Shown here: in pieces, positions 51,711-60,942 of the stretch | How positions within the stretch are numbered: the first letter of the stretch is position 1 | How the letters are laid out: each line of letters begins with the position of its first letter | From: JBCCXL01 sp039191605 | GTDB lineage: Bacteria > Acidobacteriota > Thermoanaerobaculia > Multivoradales > JAHZIX01 | Direction: 5' to 3' | DNA length: 64,000 bases | Assembly: GCA_039191605.1 (NCBI GenBank) | Contig: JBCCXL010000010.1 | Location: forward strand, 124,001-188,000 | Program-made: the position numbers and the translations under genes | The notes under the pieces: model-generated | The model's input: the letters and a program-made list of their open reading frames with translations, nothing else | What the model was told of the DNA's origin: nothing | The model's database searches: none

Positions 51711-54700
51711 ATGAACCTCACCCGTCTCTGCCTCGAGAACCGCACCGCCACGGCGGTCTTCCTCACCCTGCTCTTCCTCACCGGCCTCGTCACCTACCGC
51801 ACCCTGCCTCGAGCCGAGGATCCGGGCTTCAAGATCCGCGCCGCCATCGTCACCACCTTTCTTCCCGGCGCCGGTCCCGACGATATCGAGCTGCTCGTCA
51901 CCGACACCCTCGAAAAAGCCATCGAGGAGCTGCCGGAGCTGCACTTCATGACCAGCGAGTCTCGCACCGGCGCCTCGGTGATCGTGGTGAATTTCGGCGA
52001 GGAGTACCGCGACCTGGCGCCTCTCTTCCGCGATCTTCGGGAAAAGGTCCGCGACGTGCGCGGAGAGCTGCCCGCCGATATCGTAGGCCCCTTCATCAAC
52101 GATGACTTCGGCGATGTTTTTGGAACCGTCCTGGCGCTCACCGGAGAAGGCTTTTCCATCGTAGAGATAGAGCGCGCGGCGGAGCGAGTACGCCGCGACC
52201 TGCTGCTGCTGGACGACGTCGCCAAAGTGGAGATCTTCGGCGCGCAGGAAGAGCGGATCTTCGTTGAATTCGACGAGGCCCGCCTCGCGCAAGTGGGCCT
52301 TGGCCCGCAGCAGCTGGCGGCCGCGCTGCAGCAGCGCAACATCCTCCAGCCGGGCGGCGACGTGCGCACCGCACGGGAGCGATTCGAGCTCGAGGTGAGC
52401 GGCCGCTTCGACTCCGTAGAGACGCTCGCGGACACCGTCCTGCGCACTCCCGATGGAGCTCTCCTCGCCCTTCGTGATGTCGCCGAGGTGCGCCGCGGCA
52501 CGGTGGACCCTCCCGAGGTAGTCACCCGCTACGGCGGCTGGGACGACGAGAATCGCGACGCCGTGGTGCTCGCCGTGTCGATGCAGGCGAACGGCAAGAT
52601 CACCGAGCTGGGACCCAAGATCCTCGAGCGCATGGAGAGCCTGGAATCACGGCTGCCCCTGGGTCTCGAGTACCACGTGGTCTCGTACCAGACCACCCAG
52701 GTGGACAAGAGCGTCGACAACTTCGTCTCCAGCCTGCTCCAGGGCGTCGCCGTAGTGCTGCTGGTGATGCTGATCACCCTCGGAATACGCACCGGGCTGA
52801 TCGTCGCCGCAATGATTCCCATGGCGATGGTGGGCTCGCTGGTCTTCATGGCCGTCTTCGGCATCACCCTCAACAAGATGTCCCTGGCGGCCTTGATCAT
52901 CTCGCTGGGTCTGCTGGTGGACAGCGCCATCGTGATGGCGGAGTCCATCCTGGTAGCGATGCGAGAGGGGCGCAAACCTCTCGACGCGGCGCTGGATTCC
53001 GCCCGCGAGCTGCGACTGCCGCTGCTGGTCTCCTCTCTCACCACCGCCGCGGCCCTGCTCCCCACCTACCTCGCGGAGAGCACCACCGGCGAGTACACCT
53101 CCGCCATCTTCGAGGTGGTGACCATCTCCCTGCTCCTCGCCTGGGTGCTCTCCCTCACCATGACCCCGATGCTCTCGCTGCGCTTCGGAGTGCCGAAAGG
53201 CAGCGCCGGAGCGGGAGGTCCAGGACTCTATGACCGTCCCTTCTACCGCTGGTATCAAAGACGGTTGGAAGGCCTATTGCGGCGTCCCTGGCTTTCCCTC
53301 GCCGGATTCGTCGCGGTGCTAGCGACGGCGATGTGGGCTTTCCAATTCGTGCCTCAACAATTCTTCCCGCGCAAGGACCAGACCACCTTCCAGATTGCCC
53401 TCGAGACCCCCTACGGCTCTCCCATTCAATACACCCAGGAGGTGGTGGAAGATGTCGAGAACTTCCTCCAGAATGAGCTCAAGGCGCAGCTCGCGACGAC
53501 CGAAGACAGGGCCTGGCTGCCCAATACCGACCGCGGCTTCGACCGCGAGGGGGTGGTCAACTGGGCGAGCTTCATCGGCAGCGGCGCTCCCCGCTTCGTG
53601 CTCAGCTACGATCCGGAGCAGCCACGCCCCAACTACGCCTTCCTGATCGCCAACTCGTCCTCCTATGAGGCTCAGGAAGAGCTGATTCCGCAGGTGGAGC
53701 GCTATGTCCGACAGCGCTGGCCCGACGTGCTGCCTCGGGTGCAAAAGCTGCGCAACGGGCCTCCCCTGGTGTATCCCATCGAAGTCCGCGTCTCCGGCGA
53801 CGAGCTCAACCCCCTGTTCGAGACCGTACGCCAGGTGGAAGAGCGCCTCCGGCAGCAGCCAGGGCTCGTCAACGTCGGCAACGATTGGGGCCGCTGGACC
53901 AAGAAAGTCCGAGTGCAGGTGGACGACGCCCGGGCTCGAGGTCTCGGCCTCACCAGTCAGGACACCGCCTTCTCGCTGCAAACCGCGACCAGCGGCAGCG
54001 TGCTGACTCAATATCGAGAGGGGAACGACCTCATCCCCGTGGTGCTGCGCTCCAACGCCAGCCGAATGGATGGAACCGATCAGCTCCAGGGCCTGGAGGT
54101 CACGGTTCCCGCCAGCGGCGAACGGATTCCCCTCGAGCAGATCGCCTCCCTGGCGGTGGACTTCGAACCCTCCAAGGTTTTGCGGCGGGACCGCCAGCGC
54201 ACCGTGACGATCTTCGCCGACCTCGACCCGCAGGCCCCGCGGGAGATCACCCCCTTCTCCATCGTCGCGGAGCTGGTGCCCTGGCTGGAAACAGAAGCCA
54301 AGCGCTGGCCCTTGGGCACCCGCTACGAGCTCGGCGGCGAGATCGAGAGCTCCGGCGACGCCCAGGCCTCGATTCAGGCCAAGCAGCCCATCGCGCTCAT
54401 CGTGATCCTCTCGCTGCTGGTGCTGCAGTTCAACAGCCTGCGCGAGCCCATCATCGTGCTCCTCACCCTCCCCTTCACCCTGGTAGGGGTGATGCTCGGC
54501 ATGTTGATCACCCAAACCCCCTTCGGCTTCATGCCCCTGCTGGGGGTCATCGCCCTCATCGGCGTGGTGATCAACAACGCGGTGGTGCTCCTCGACCGAA
54601 TCCGAATCGAGCGAGATCAGGGGCTCGCGGCGATCGACGCGGTGCTGACCGCCTCACAGCGACGCCTGCGCCCCATCCTGCTGACCACCGCCACCACCGT

Positions 54701-54857
54701 CGGCGGCTTGATCCCCCTCTGGCTAGCCGGCGGGCCGATGTTCAGCCCGATGGCTATCGCCCTGCTCTCAGGGCTGGTGGTCTCCACCATCCTCACTCTC
54801 GGTCTCGTCCCGGTGCTCTACGCCCTCTTCTTCCGGATTCGCTTTCGGTCCGCGTGA
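51711..54857 (+). CDS. RND-family efflux pump (AcrB-type)
   Basis: 1048 aa. N-terminal helix LENRTATAVFLTLLFLTGLV, typical of RND pumps. Membrane helices about 340-560 and 870-1040 flank two porter domains. The proton-relay region of helix 4 is represented by GLLVDSAIVMAESI (Asp in place of the DD pair of AcrB). GVVINNAVVLLDRI marks the second membrane half. Substrate class unclear; single-Asp relay and overall form suggest the HAE family. 18 bases after the adaptor gene; same operon. Confidence 0.95.
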   Translation: MNLTRLCLENRTATAVFLTLLFLTGLVTYRTLPRAEDPGFKIRAAIVTTFLPGAGPDDIELLVTDTLEKAIEELPELHFMTSESRTGASVIVVNFGEEYRDLAPLFRDLREKVRDVRGELPADIVGPFINDDFGDVFGTVLALTGEGFSIVEIERAAERVRRDLLLLDDVAKVEIFGAQEERIFVEFDEARLAQVGLGPQQLAAALQQRNILQPGGDVRTARERFELEVSGRFDSVETLADTVLRTPDGALLALRDVAEVRRGTVDPPEVVTRYGGWDDENRDAVVLAVSMQANGKITELGPKILERMESLESRLPLGLEYHVVSYQTTQVDKSVDNFVSSLLQGVAVVLLVMLITLGIRTGLIVAAMIPMAMVGSLVFMAVFGITLNKMSLAALIISLGLLVDSAIVMAESILVAMREGRKPLDAALDSARELRLPLLVSSLTTAAALLPTYLAESTTGEYTSAIFEVVTISLLLAWVLSLTMTPMLSLRFGVPKGSAGAGGPGLYDRPFYRWYQRRLEGLLRRPWLSLAGFVAVLATAMWAFQFVPQQFFPRKDQTTFQIALETPYGSPIQYTQEVVEDVENFLQNELKAQLATTEDRAWLPNTDRGFDREGVVNWASFIGSGAPRFVLSYDPEQPRPNYAFLIANSSSYEAQEELIPQVERYVRQRWPDVLPRVQKLRNGPPLVYPIEVRVSGDELNPLFETVRQVEERLRQQPGLVNVGNDWGRWTKKVRVQVDDARARGLGLTSQDTAFSLQTATSGSVLTQYREGNDLIPVVLRSNASRMDGTDQLQGLEVTVPASGERIPLEQIASLAVDFEPSKVLRRDRQRTVTIFADLDPQAPREITPFSIVAELVPWLETEAKRWPLGTRYELGGEIESSGDAQASIQAKQPIALIVILSLLVLQFNSLREPIIVLLTLPFTLVGVMLGMLITQTPFGFMPLLGVIALIGVVINNAVVLLDRIRIERDQGLAAIDAVLTASQRRLRPILLTTATTVGGLIPLWLAGGPMFSPMAIALLSGLVVSTILTLGLVPVLYALFFRIRFRSA

Positions 54858-54869
54858 TATTTTGCCGGG

Positions 54870-55529
54870 ATGCGCTGGAGAGAGCCCAAGCCGGAGACCG
54901 AGACAGAGTCACGCATTCTGGATGCAGCTCTGGAGGTCTTCGCCCAAAAAGGCCTCCACGGCGCGACCACGAAAGAGATCGCCGACCGCGCAGGCATCCA
55001 AAAATCCACCGTCCACTACTACCACCGGCACAAAGAAGACCTCTACGCCACCGTCTTCGAGCGCGCCTACCTGGAGATGTTCACCTCCTTCGAAGCGCAG
55101 CTCGAGGCGGACATGAGCTTTCGCCAGGTGCTCCGGGCCTTCATCGATCACCACGTTCGAAGCTATGCGGACAATCCCCTCAACGTGCACCTGTGGATGC
55201 AGGAGAACCTCATTGGGGCTCCGGTAGCTCAGGAAATTCTGAAGCGCTACCAGAGGCTGCCGGACTCTCCCTACCGCCGATTTGTCGATTCTCTTCAGGA
55301 GGCGATTCATGCCGGCGAAGTACGGGAGGTCTGCCCCGCCCAGACCTTCATCACCGCCATGGGTGCCTGTCTCTTTCTCCACATCGCCAGCCCCTCCCTG
55401 ATGGCCACCCTGCCCAATTTGGTGGGAGACGAGAGCTGGGATTTCGACCGCGAGAGCTTCCTCGATCACCGAGTAGAGTCGCTAGAGGATCTGCTGTGGC
55501 GAGGGCTGCGCAGAGAGCCCTGCGAATAG
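54870..55529 (+). CDS. TetR/AcrR-family repressor of the efflux operon
   Basis: 219 aa. The N-terminal HTH is clear: RILDAALEVFAQKGLHGATT, then KEIADRAGIQKSTVHYYHRHKEDLY with the recognition helix. The C-terminal part (about residues 80-215) is the variable ligand-binding domain. It is 12 bases after the pump gene on the same strand, so it is the last gene of the operon. The perfect palindrome in the operon promoter is its likely target. Confidence 0.92.
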   Translation: MRWREPKPETETESRILDAALEVFAQKGLHGATTKEIADRAGIQKSTVHYYHRHKEDLYATVFERAYLEMFTSFEAQLEADMSFRQVLRAFIDHHVRSYADNPLNVHLWMQENLIGAPVAQEILKRYQRLPDSPYRRFVDSLQEAIHAGEVREVCPAQTFITAMGACLFLHIASPSLMATLPNLVGDESWDFDRESFLDHRVESLEDLLWRGLRREPCE

Positions 55530-55592
55530 CGACTGAGCACCGACCGGGCAGCGGCCAAACAGTGACCGAGCAGAGCTTCGCGGTCGAGCCCG

Positions 55593-57017
55593 TCAACGCC
55601 AAACTCGGATCCTGTCGAAGAGCAGCGAGCCGCCAGCCGCCTCCCCCACCGCCGCTGCGGCGCCGAAGCGCAGGGTGCGGACGCTGCGCAGGTAGTTGGT
55701 GAGGCCCAGGGTCTCCACGCCCTCGCCGGTGCCGACGAAGCGCAGGATCACCCGCCCGTCGGCGGCCTCCAGGCTGCGGGCTCCCCACCACTCGAATTCC
55801 AGGGTCTGGCGGCCGGGGGCCGGCCACGGCACGATGGGGCTGGAATTGGCGCCCCCGGTCCAGCGGCGGCCGATGGCCGAAACCCCTAGCTGGCCATCCA
55901 GGGAACGCACCAGCAGCACCTCGAAGAGTCGCTGATCGTCCTCCTCGGAGCGCGCGACGAAAACCTTGAAGGCGTCTCCCGGAGCCAGCTCGACGGCGGA
56001 GGGATCGAGATCGAAGCGCACCAGCAGATGGCGGTGAGCGCTGGGCAGCTGGGTCTCGACGTAAGCCTTGCTCTCCGCCGGTACCGGAACCAGCAGCTCC
56101 CCTCCCCCGAACTCCAAATCCGTCTCAGATTCTGATTTAGGCGAGCCCGCGGGAATCACCCTCGGCACCCTCTCCTTATCCGGCGTGAACAGACTCCAGC
56201 GCCCCGGATCGAGGCTCCCGAAGTCCTCCAACAGCAGTGCGCCATCCAGCGGCCGGACGGCGAAATCCCCCTGGTCCCCGCTGACGAAGTGGTCGACCTC
56301 CAATCGCGCCGCTCGCGCCGCGCTCTCCGCGCCCCGCAGGCCCAGCCTCAACTCGTCGAGGCGCAGCTGCGGATCCGCCAGTCCCGAGATCCTCGCCTCC
56401 ACCTTGCCGTCCAGCGCCAGCACCAGACCGCCGTCCTCGCCTGCCTTTCGCGGCGCGCTCCAGCGCAGGGCGACGTCATGAACCTGCCACGGCAGCGGCA
56501 CTTCCGCCGAGCTCAGCCAGACCTCTGCCGCCGGGCCGGAAGCCCCCTGCCGCGCCCGGGCCACCATCATCAAACCCTCTTCCCGCTGGCGAAGGCGCAG
56601 CTCGAAGAGGGCCCGCGGCGGGGCTGCCCTACGCCCCTCCAGCAGCAGCACCTCGGATCCCACCGGCAGCTCAAAGTCCTCGAGGCCGAGTCGAAAGCGA
56701 GCCCGGTAGCGAGATTCGCTCTGCGGCGAGTCGTCTACCAGGTAGTCGTCGTAGCTGGAGCTTAGCGCCAGCTCCAGAGCCGCGCTCCCCAGAGCGCGAT
56801 AATCGCGGTGCAGGCGGGCACCTTCCGCCGTTCCCTCCTGCCGCCACGGCTCCAGACTTCCGTCTTCGAAGGAATCCACCCGGTAGGCTGACTCCTGTTG
56901 GGCAGCATCCGGCACCGGGCTCTCGGCCTGATCCGCGCACACCGCCCCTCCACCGCTCCCGACGAGGAGGCAGCAGCAGAGGCTAGAGATTCGAAGCAGG
57001 GGAAATCGGTAGACCAT
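55593..57017 (-). CDS. Secreted protein made of two copies of a beta module
   Basis: 474 aa from ATG at 57017 (frame open to 57083). Start chosen because a signal peptide follows (about residues 1-26, LLRISSLCCCLLVGSGGGAV). Two modules follow, each of about 210 residues: the first from DSFEDGSLEPW to VDHFVSGD, the second from LLEDFGSLDPGRW to LLFDRIRVWR. Each has the D/E-F..L.P..W opening, the RARF/VRFDLDP strand, a V/L-rich middle and the D.F/DRI end. The same module forms the C-terminus of the M36 protease at 18.5-21.4 kb. Function unknown; a surface binding domain is likely. Convergent with the TetR gene. Confidence 0.65.
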   Translation of the reverse strand: MVYRFPLLRISSLCCCLLVGSGGGAVCADQAESPVPDAAQQESAYRVDSFEDGSLEPWRQEGTAEGARLHRDYRALGSAALELALSSSYDDYLVDDSPQSESRYRARFRLGLEDFELPVGSEVLLLEGRRAAPPRALFELRLRQREEGLMMVARARQGASGPAAEVWLSSAEVPLPWQVHDVALRWSAPRKAGEDGGLVLALDGKVEARISGLADPQLRLDELRLGLRGAESAARAARLEVDHFVSGDQGDFAVRPLDGALLLEDFGSLDPGRWSLFTPDKERVPRVIPAGSPKSESETDLEFGGGELLVPVPAESKAYVETQLPSAHRHLLVRFDLDPSAVELAPGDAFKVFVARSEEDDQRLFEVLLVRSLDGQLGVSAIGRRWTGGANSSPIVPWPAPGRQTLEFEWWGARSLEAADGRVILRFVGTGEGVETLGLTNYLRSVRTLRFGAAAAVGEAAGGSLLFDRIRVWR

Positions 57018-57583
57018 AGGTAGCTTTGACCAACGCCCTCGATGACCAAAGCGCCAGCCCAGGGCAGTAAGGAAGCTAATCACGAGAGATGAATATCGCG
57101 CGCGCCGACTCTAGCACTGGGCACTCCATCTCCGGCAAGTCAAAACACCGCCCCCTCACCAGGCTCTAACCAGCAACGGCCATCGCTGCAGTAGCCCGCG
57201 AACACAGCAGCCGAATCCCATACGACGGCTCATCGGCCCAGAACGACGCCTCCCACGCCGAAGCCGAAACCCTCGACTTGGCGCGCTATCGACGTATCCC
57301 TCAACGAGCTCGCGAGATCCGGATCAGGCCGAACCCAATCGACTTAGCAAATCCGGTCGAAAGCATTGCAGACATGTCTCTCTGCTGTGCAGCGCCTTCT
57401 CGCTCGTCGGCGCCTATTCTGAAGGATGCTCCCTCAGGTTGAGGGCGACCCGGGCCTTACCCGTAGCCTCATCGAGCCTTGTTCTCGAGGCCGCTCTACC
57501 GGCGTTCCGCCGCGACGGCGAAATCCCCTCTACATAACTTTTGCCCCAAGCTCCCTCCTCATTCCGCTCCACCGGCTTACCCG
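57018..57583. other. Intergenic region ahead of the membrane protein
   Basis: 566 bases. Nothing recognised. An open stretch of about 95 codons on the plus strand (about 57170-57440) has no start codon and no features. The 57584 start has only a weak ribosome site. Confidence 0.4.
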
Positions 57584-58588
57584 ATGCACCTCAGCCCTCG
57601 CTTCACCAACGTCTTCGATCGTCTGTTCACGCAGCAGCGCTCAGCCAATCTGGAGCGCTATATCGTGTGGCTGGCGGCCTTCGGCTATATCGCCCACCTG
57701 CTGCTGATCTTCCTGGCGCGCAACCTCGAGCCGCTTCCGAACGTTTTGACTTTCGTTTCGCTCAATTATCTGTCAGCGCTCTACACACCCTTCAGCTTCA
57801 TTCTCTTTTATGAAGTCTTCCAGCTCATCATCTCCATTCCGCAATCCACCACCGGCTCCCTAGGGCGCCAGTACGAGATCATTTCTCTCATCGTTCTGCG
57901 GAATGTCTTCAAGGACATCGCGGAATTCGACAGCTTCCGCATCATTCAAGATGAGCTGAGCGAATTTATCGCCGTGCTCATCGACATGGGCGGCAGCCTG
58001 CTGATGTTTCTTTTGGTTGCGGTCTTCTACCACATCCGCCGCTGGCAGGGTCCTCTGCCCCAGCCCCTCGACGAGGCATCCGCCTCACCGGAGCTGCTCA
58101 CCTTCGTGCGCCGAAAGAAGAGCGTCGCCCTCTTCTTGGGAGCTCTCCTCTTCTGCCTCGCCGCCTACAACCTCTGGCTGTGGTTGGCCGAGGTCTACGC
58201 TCTCGCGGTGAACGGAACGCCCCCGGAAATCAATATCAAGACGATTTTCTACGTCGACCTCTTCACCGTGATGATCTTCACCGACGTGCTGATCCTGCTC
58301 TTCTCCATGCTGCGCGCCGACGACTACAAGCTCGTCTTCCGCAACGCGGGATTCATCGTCTCCACCATCCTCATTCGCTTCTCCCTCACCATCGAGAAAC
58401 CCTACGATGTCGAGCTCGCGCTGCTCGCGATGATCTTCGGAATCCTCGTGCTCCTGGTTTACGGCTACTTTCGTCGCTACGCCGAAGCAGGGCGGCTACC
58501 GGCCCACGGCGCTCACCAGGAAGAGCCCGAAGACGAGGGGGAGCTCTATCCCGTAGAGACGAGCGGCGAAGAGAGCGACGGGAAGTGA
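57584..58588 (+). CDS. Orphan multi-spanning membrane protein
   Basis: 334 aa from ATG at 57584; the frame is open to 57479 but shows no further features. About seven helices: residues 26-48 (IVWLAAFGYIAHLLLIFLA), 55-80, 105-125, 140-165 (VLIDMGGSLLMFLLVAVFY), 200-222, 245-268 and 285-325. The C-terminal tail (about residues 310-334) is acidic. No family recognised; conserved aromatic and charged residues within helices are not apparent. The neighbours are divergent or mobile and give no context. Confidence 0.65.
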   Translation: MHLSPRFTNVFDRLFTQQRSANLERYIVWLAAFGYIAHLLLIFLARNLEPLPNVLTFVSLNYLSALYTPFSFILFYEVFQLIISIPQSTTGSLGRQYEIISLIVLRNVFKDIAEFDSFRIIQDELSEFIAVLIDMGGSLLMFLLVAVFYHIRRWQGPLPQPLDEASASPELLTFVRRKKSVALFLGALLFCLAAYNLWLWLAEVYALAVNGTPPEINIKTIFYVDLFTVMIFTDVLILLFSMLRADDYKLVFRNAGFIVSTILIRFSLTIEKPYDVELALLAMIFGILVLLVYGYFRRYAEAGRLPAHGAHQEEPEDEGELYPVETSGEESDGK

Positions 58589-58938
58589 AGCCGAGGATGA
58601 AGAGGCGCTCTGCTTTCTGAGCCAACGGGCCACGGGGCCACCCTGCGGAATCGAGAAGCCCTAGTCCTCGCGGTAGCGATTTCTCACGTCCGTGGTGAGA
58701 TCGTCGTCAGCGACTGCCTCGGTCTGAGCTCGACCCTGACAGTCAACCTGGTCTCGAATTACCGAAGCAGAATTCGACAGCCTCTGCTCATGGGCGAAGT
58801 GAGCGCTCTTCGCTGGAGACGAGGGAATCTAGAGCTTCGTCTCCAGCTGCTGGCCTACAGCTCAATATAAGAAATAGCTCAGAGGCCTCTGGGCTGTTCA
58901 GACTCAAGATAAGCACCTTGAATTCTAGCCCTTGCCCT
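58589..58938. other. Gap between the membrane protein and the IS element
   Basis: 350 bases. No gene recognised. On the minus strand a short open stretch ends in LTTDVRNRYRED and a stop near 58660; it could be a degenerate gene end but has no known match. Confidence 0.3.
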
Positions 58939-58988
58939 TGAATCGCCCCGGCTTTTCCGGAGACCTCAATCCTTGAGAGGATGAGGTC

Positions 58989-59312
58989 ATGGGAAGACAA
59001 GCCAGGTACTCACCCGAAGTTAGAGATCGAGCCGTCCGAATGGTGCTCGAGCAGCAGGCTCACTACGAGTCCCAGTGGGCCGCGATTCGCTCGATCGCCA
59101 GCAAGATCGGCTGTACCGCCGAGACGCTGCGCAAGTCGGTGCGGCAGGCAGAGCGAGACGCAAGCCGGCGAGCAGGGCTGACGACCAGCGAACGCCAGCA
59201 GCTCCAGCAGCTTCAACGGGAGAATCGAGAGCTCAAACGAGCCAACGAGATCCTGCGCAAAGCGTCCGCCTATTTCGCCCAGGCGGAGCTCGACCGCCGA
59301 CAGAAGAACTGA
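58989..59312 (+). CDS. IS3-family transposase OrfA
   Basis: 107 aa. An N-terminal HTH (ARYSPEVRDRAVRMVLEQQ, then SIASKIGCTAETLRKSVRQ) and a C-terminal leucine-zipper-like helix (QLQQLQRENRELKRANEILR). Standard OrfA of IS3 family. The stop codon overlaps the orfB ATG by one base; full transposase probably arises by programmed frameshift, as in other IS3 members. Confidence 0.92.
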   Translation: MGRQARYSPEVRDRAVRMVLEQQAHYESQWAAIRSIASKIGCTAETLRKSVRQAERDASRRAGLTTSERQQLQQLQRENRELKRANEILRKASAYFAQAELDRRQKN

Positions 59313-60226
59313 TGGCCTTCGTCGAGGAGCATCGAGACGAGTACGGGGTCGAGCCGATCTGCGGCGTGCTGCTGATCGCCCCCTCGACGTACTACGAGCA
59401 CAAGGCGCGAGAGCGCGACCCCAGTCGTCTGCCAGTTCGAATTCAGAAGGATCAGAAGCTGCGGCCTGAGGTACAGCGCGTGTATCGCGAGAGCTTTGAT
59501 CTTTACGGGGTCAGGAAGGTCTGGCGTCAGCTGCACCGGGAAGGCTATGCGGTGGCTCGATGTACCGTAGCCCGTCTGATGCGCCAGATGAATCTTCAAG
59601 GCACTGTGCGCGGGCGCCGCTCTCGGGTCACGACGACTCCGGACACAGCCCTGGAGCAGCCTGCCGATCTCGTCGAGCGCAGATTCCAGGCAGGGAGACC
59701 GAACCAGCTTTGGGTATCCGACCTGACGTACGTGGCGACCTGGAGCGGCTTCGTCTACGTCGCGTTCATCTTCGACGTCTTCTCGCGGCACATTGTCGGG
59801 TGGCGGGTGGCGAGTTCCCTGCGCACCGAGCTCGCCCTCGATGCGCTGGAGCAAGCCCTCTACGCTCGCCGAGAGGCCAGGGACAACTCGCTCATCCACC
59901 ACAGTGATCGCGGCAGCCAATACCTGTCGATTCGCTACACGGAGCGCCTGGCGGAAGCGAACATCGAGCCCTCGGTCGGAAGCCGGGGAGACTCCTACGA
60001 CAACGCCCTGGCCGAATCGGTGATCGGTCTGTACAAGACCGAAGTCATCCGTCAGCGGGGTCCGTGGCAAGGTGTCGACGAGGTCGAATACGCAACACTC
60101 GAGTGGGTCCATTGGTTGAATACCCACCGGCTCCTCGAGCCTCTCGGCTATCTGCCGCCCGTCGAGTACGAAGAGGCCTACTACCAACAGCAAGAACTCT
60201 CGCCGCAGAGGGCGAGACTCAACTAA
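59312..60226 (+). CDS. IS3-family transposase OrfB (DDE integrase)
   Basis: 304 aa from ATG at 59312; the frame is open further 5', as expected for frameshift production of OrfAB. The DDE triad is complete: WVSDLTYV (Asp), IHHSDRGSQYLS (Asp) and DNALAESVIGLYKTEV (Glu). HTH_21 domain precedes (GVRKVWRQLHREG). Length and motif spacing match active elements, so it may be functional. Confidence 0.95.
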   Translation: MAFVEEHRDEYGVEPICGVLLIAPSTYYEHKARERDPSRLPVRIQKDQKLRPEVQRVYRESFDLYGVRKVWRQLHREGYAVARCTVARLMRQMNLQGTVRGRRSRVTTTPDTALEQPADLVERRFQAGRPNQLWVSDLTYVATWSGFVYVAFIFDVFSRHIVGWRVASSLRTELALDALEQALYARREARDNSLIHHSDRGSQYLSIRYTERLAEANIEPSVGSRGDSYDNALAESVIGLYKTEVIRQRGPWQGVDEVEYATLEWVHWLNTHRLLEPLGYLPPVEYEEAYYQQQELSPQRARLN

Positions 60227-60256
60227 AACGGTCTCCGGAGATCCCGGGGCGGTTCA

Positions 60257-60467
60257 ATTCACAGGATTCCTAGGTACGTTGATGGAGTAGCCTGTCACGA
60301 TAGAACCATCAGAGACTCCAGTGATCACTTAAATACCGACTCCCCCCGCGAGCACTAGTCACGATTTAACAGCATTCAGACTTGACTATCTGACCTCAGC
60401 GTCATCTGCGAAATCTAATATACAAGACACTCAGACTCGTCCCCTCCTACAAAAGGGTTACAAAGCA
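60257..60467. other. AT-rich gap between the IS element and the immunity-like gene
   Basis: 211 bases, notably AT-rich. No gene or repeat recognised. Probably a remnant of the toxin-immunity cassette. Confidence 0.4.
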
Positions 60468-60938
60468 CTACTTACCAGTACCACCCTCAGAAACCTCGGA
60501 TTGATAGACCTTGAAAGCTTCATTCACTAACAAGCCAGGAAATTCAGCTACTAGATCCGCTTTTACGTCTTGCGCAAAGGTCTTCACAGCATTTTGCAGG
60601 GAGTCGTAGGGAACAACACTAGCATCTGACACATAATTCGCTGCTACCCTGACCAACCCACTGTCTAGCTTGAACTCAATCATTGCCTCTGACTCCGTAA
60701 ACTCAAGCGTCTCAACTCCTCCTGCCTCAAGATCTTCCACGACACTTCGCAGACATAGCGCAAAGTCTAAAATTGGAATCCAGTCCCAGCGGGCACTAAA
60801 GTCAACACCATTCACAGCGAAGTGTATGTCCCCTAGAAAAAAGGCATAGCGAAGATCGCTATCCGTCGCTGTGACAACATCTTCGGGTCGCACTTGTGCC
60901 TTCCATGATGGAGACAGCTGAGAACGGAGCTCAATCAT
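60468..60938 (-). CDS. Putative immunity protein of the Rhs toxin
   Basis: 156 aa from ATG at 60938, four bases past the Rhs stop (60943-60945); a start at 60974 would overlap the Rhs gene. Visible features are FFLGDIHFAVNGVDFSARWDW, LDFALCLRSVVEDLEAGGV and acidic segments, with no signal peptide. Base composition is lower in GC than the rest of the window, as is typical of toxin-immunity cassettes. Assignment rests on position and composition; no family is recognised with confidence. Confidence 0.6.
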   Translation of the reverse strand: MIELRSQLSPSWKAQVRPEDVVTATDSDLRYAFFLGDIHFAVNGVDFSARWDWIPILDFALCLRSVVEDLEAGGVETLEFTESEAMIEFKLDSGLVRVAANYVSDASVVPYDSLQNAVKTFAQDVKADLVAEFPGLLVNEAFKVYQSEVSEGGTGK

Positions 60939-60942
60939 CGGA

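Larger units (their letters stand above)
58939..60256 (+). mobile_element. Complete IS3-family insertion sequence
   Basis: Terminal inverted repeats of 27 bp: left 58939-58965 (TGAATCGCCCCGG...GGAGACC) and right 60230-60256 (GGTCTCC...CGGTTCA), with a few mismatches. About 1.3 kb overall, with orfA and orfB overlapping as in the IS3 family. No target-site duplication is evident in the flanking three bases. The element lies beside an Rhs immunity region, a common place for IS insertion. Confidence 0.88.

Noticed and set aside
58788..59000. 70-codon minus-strand frame crossing the IS end
   Set aside because: It spans the left inverted repeat and has no coding features.
60257..60467. tRNA or attachment site beside the IS element
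   Set aside because: No cloverleaf or direct repeat was found; the flanks show no target-site duplication.
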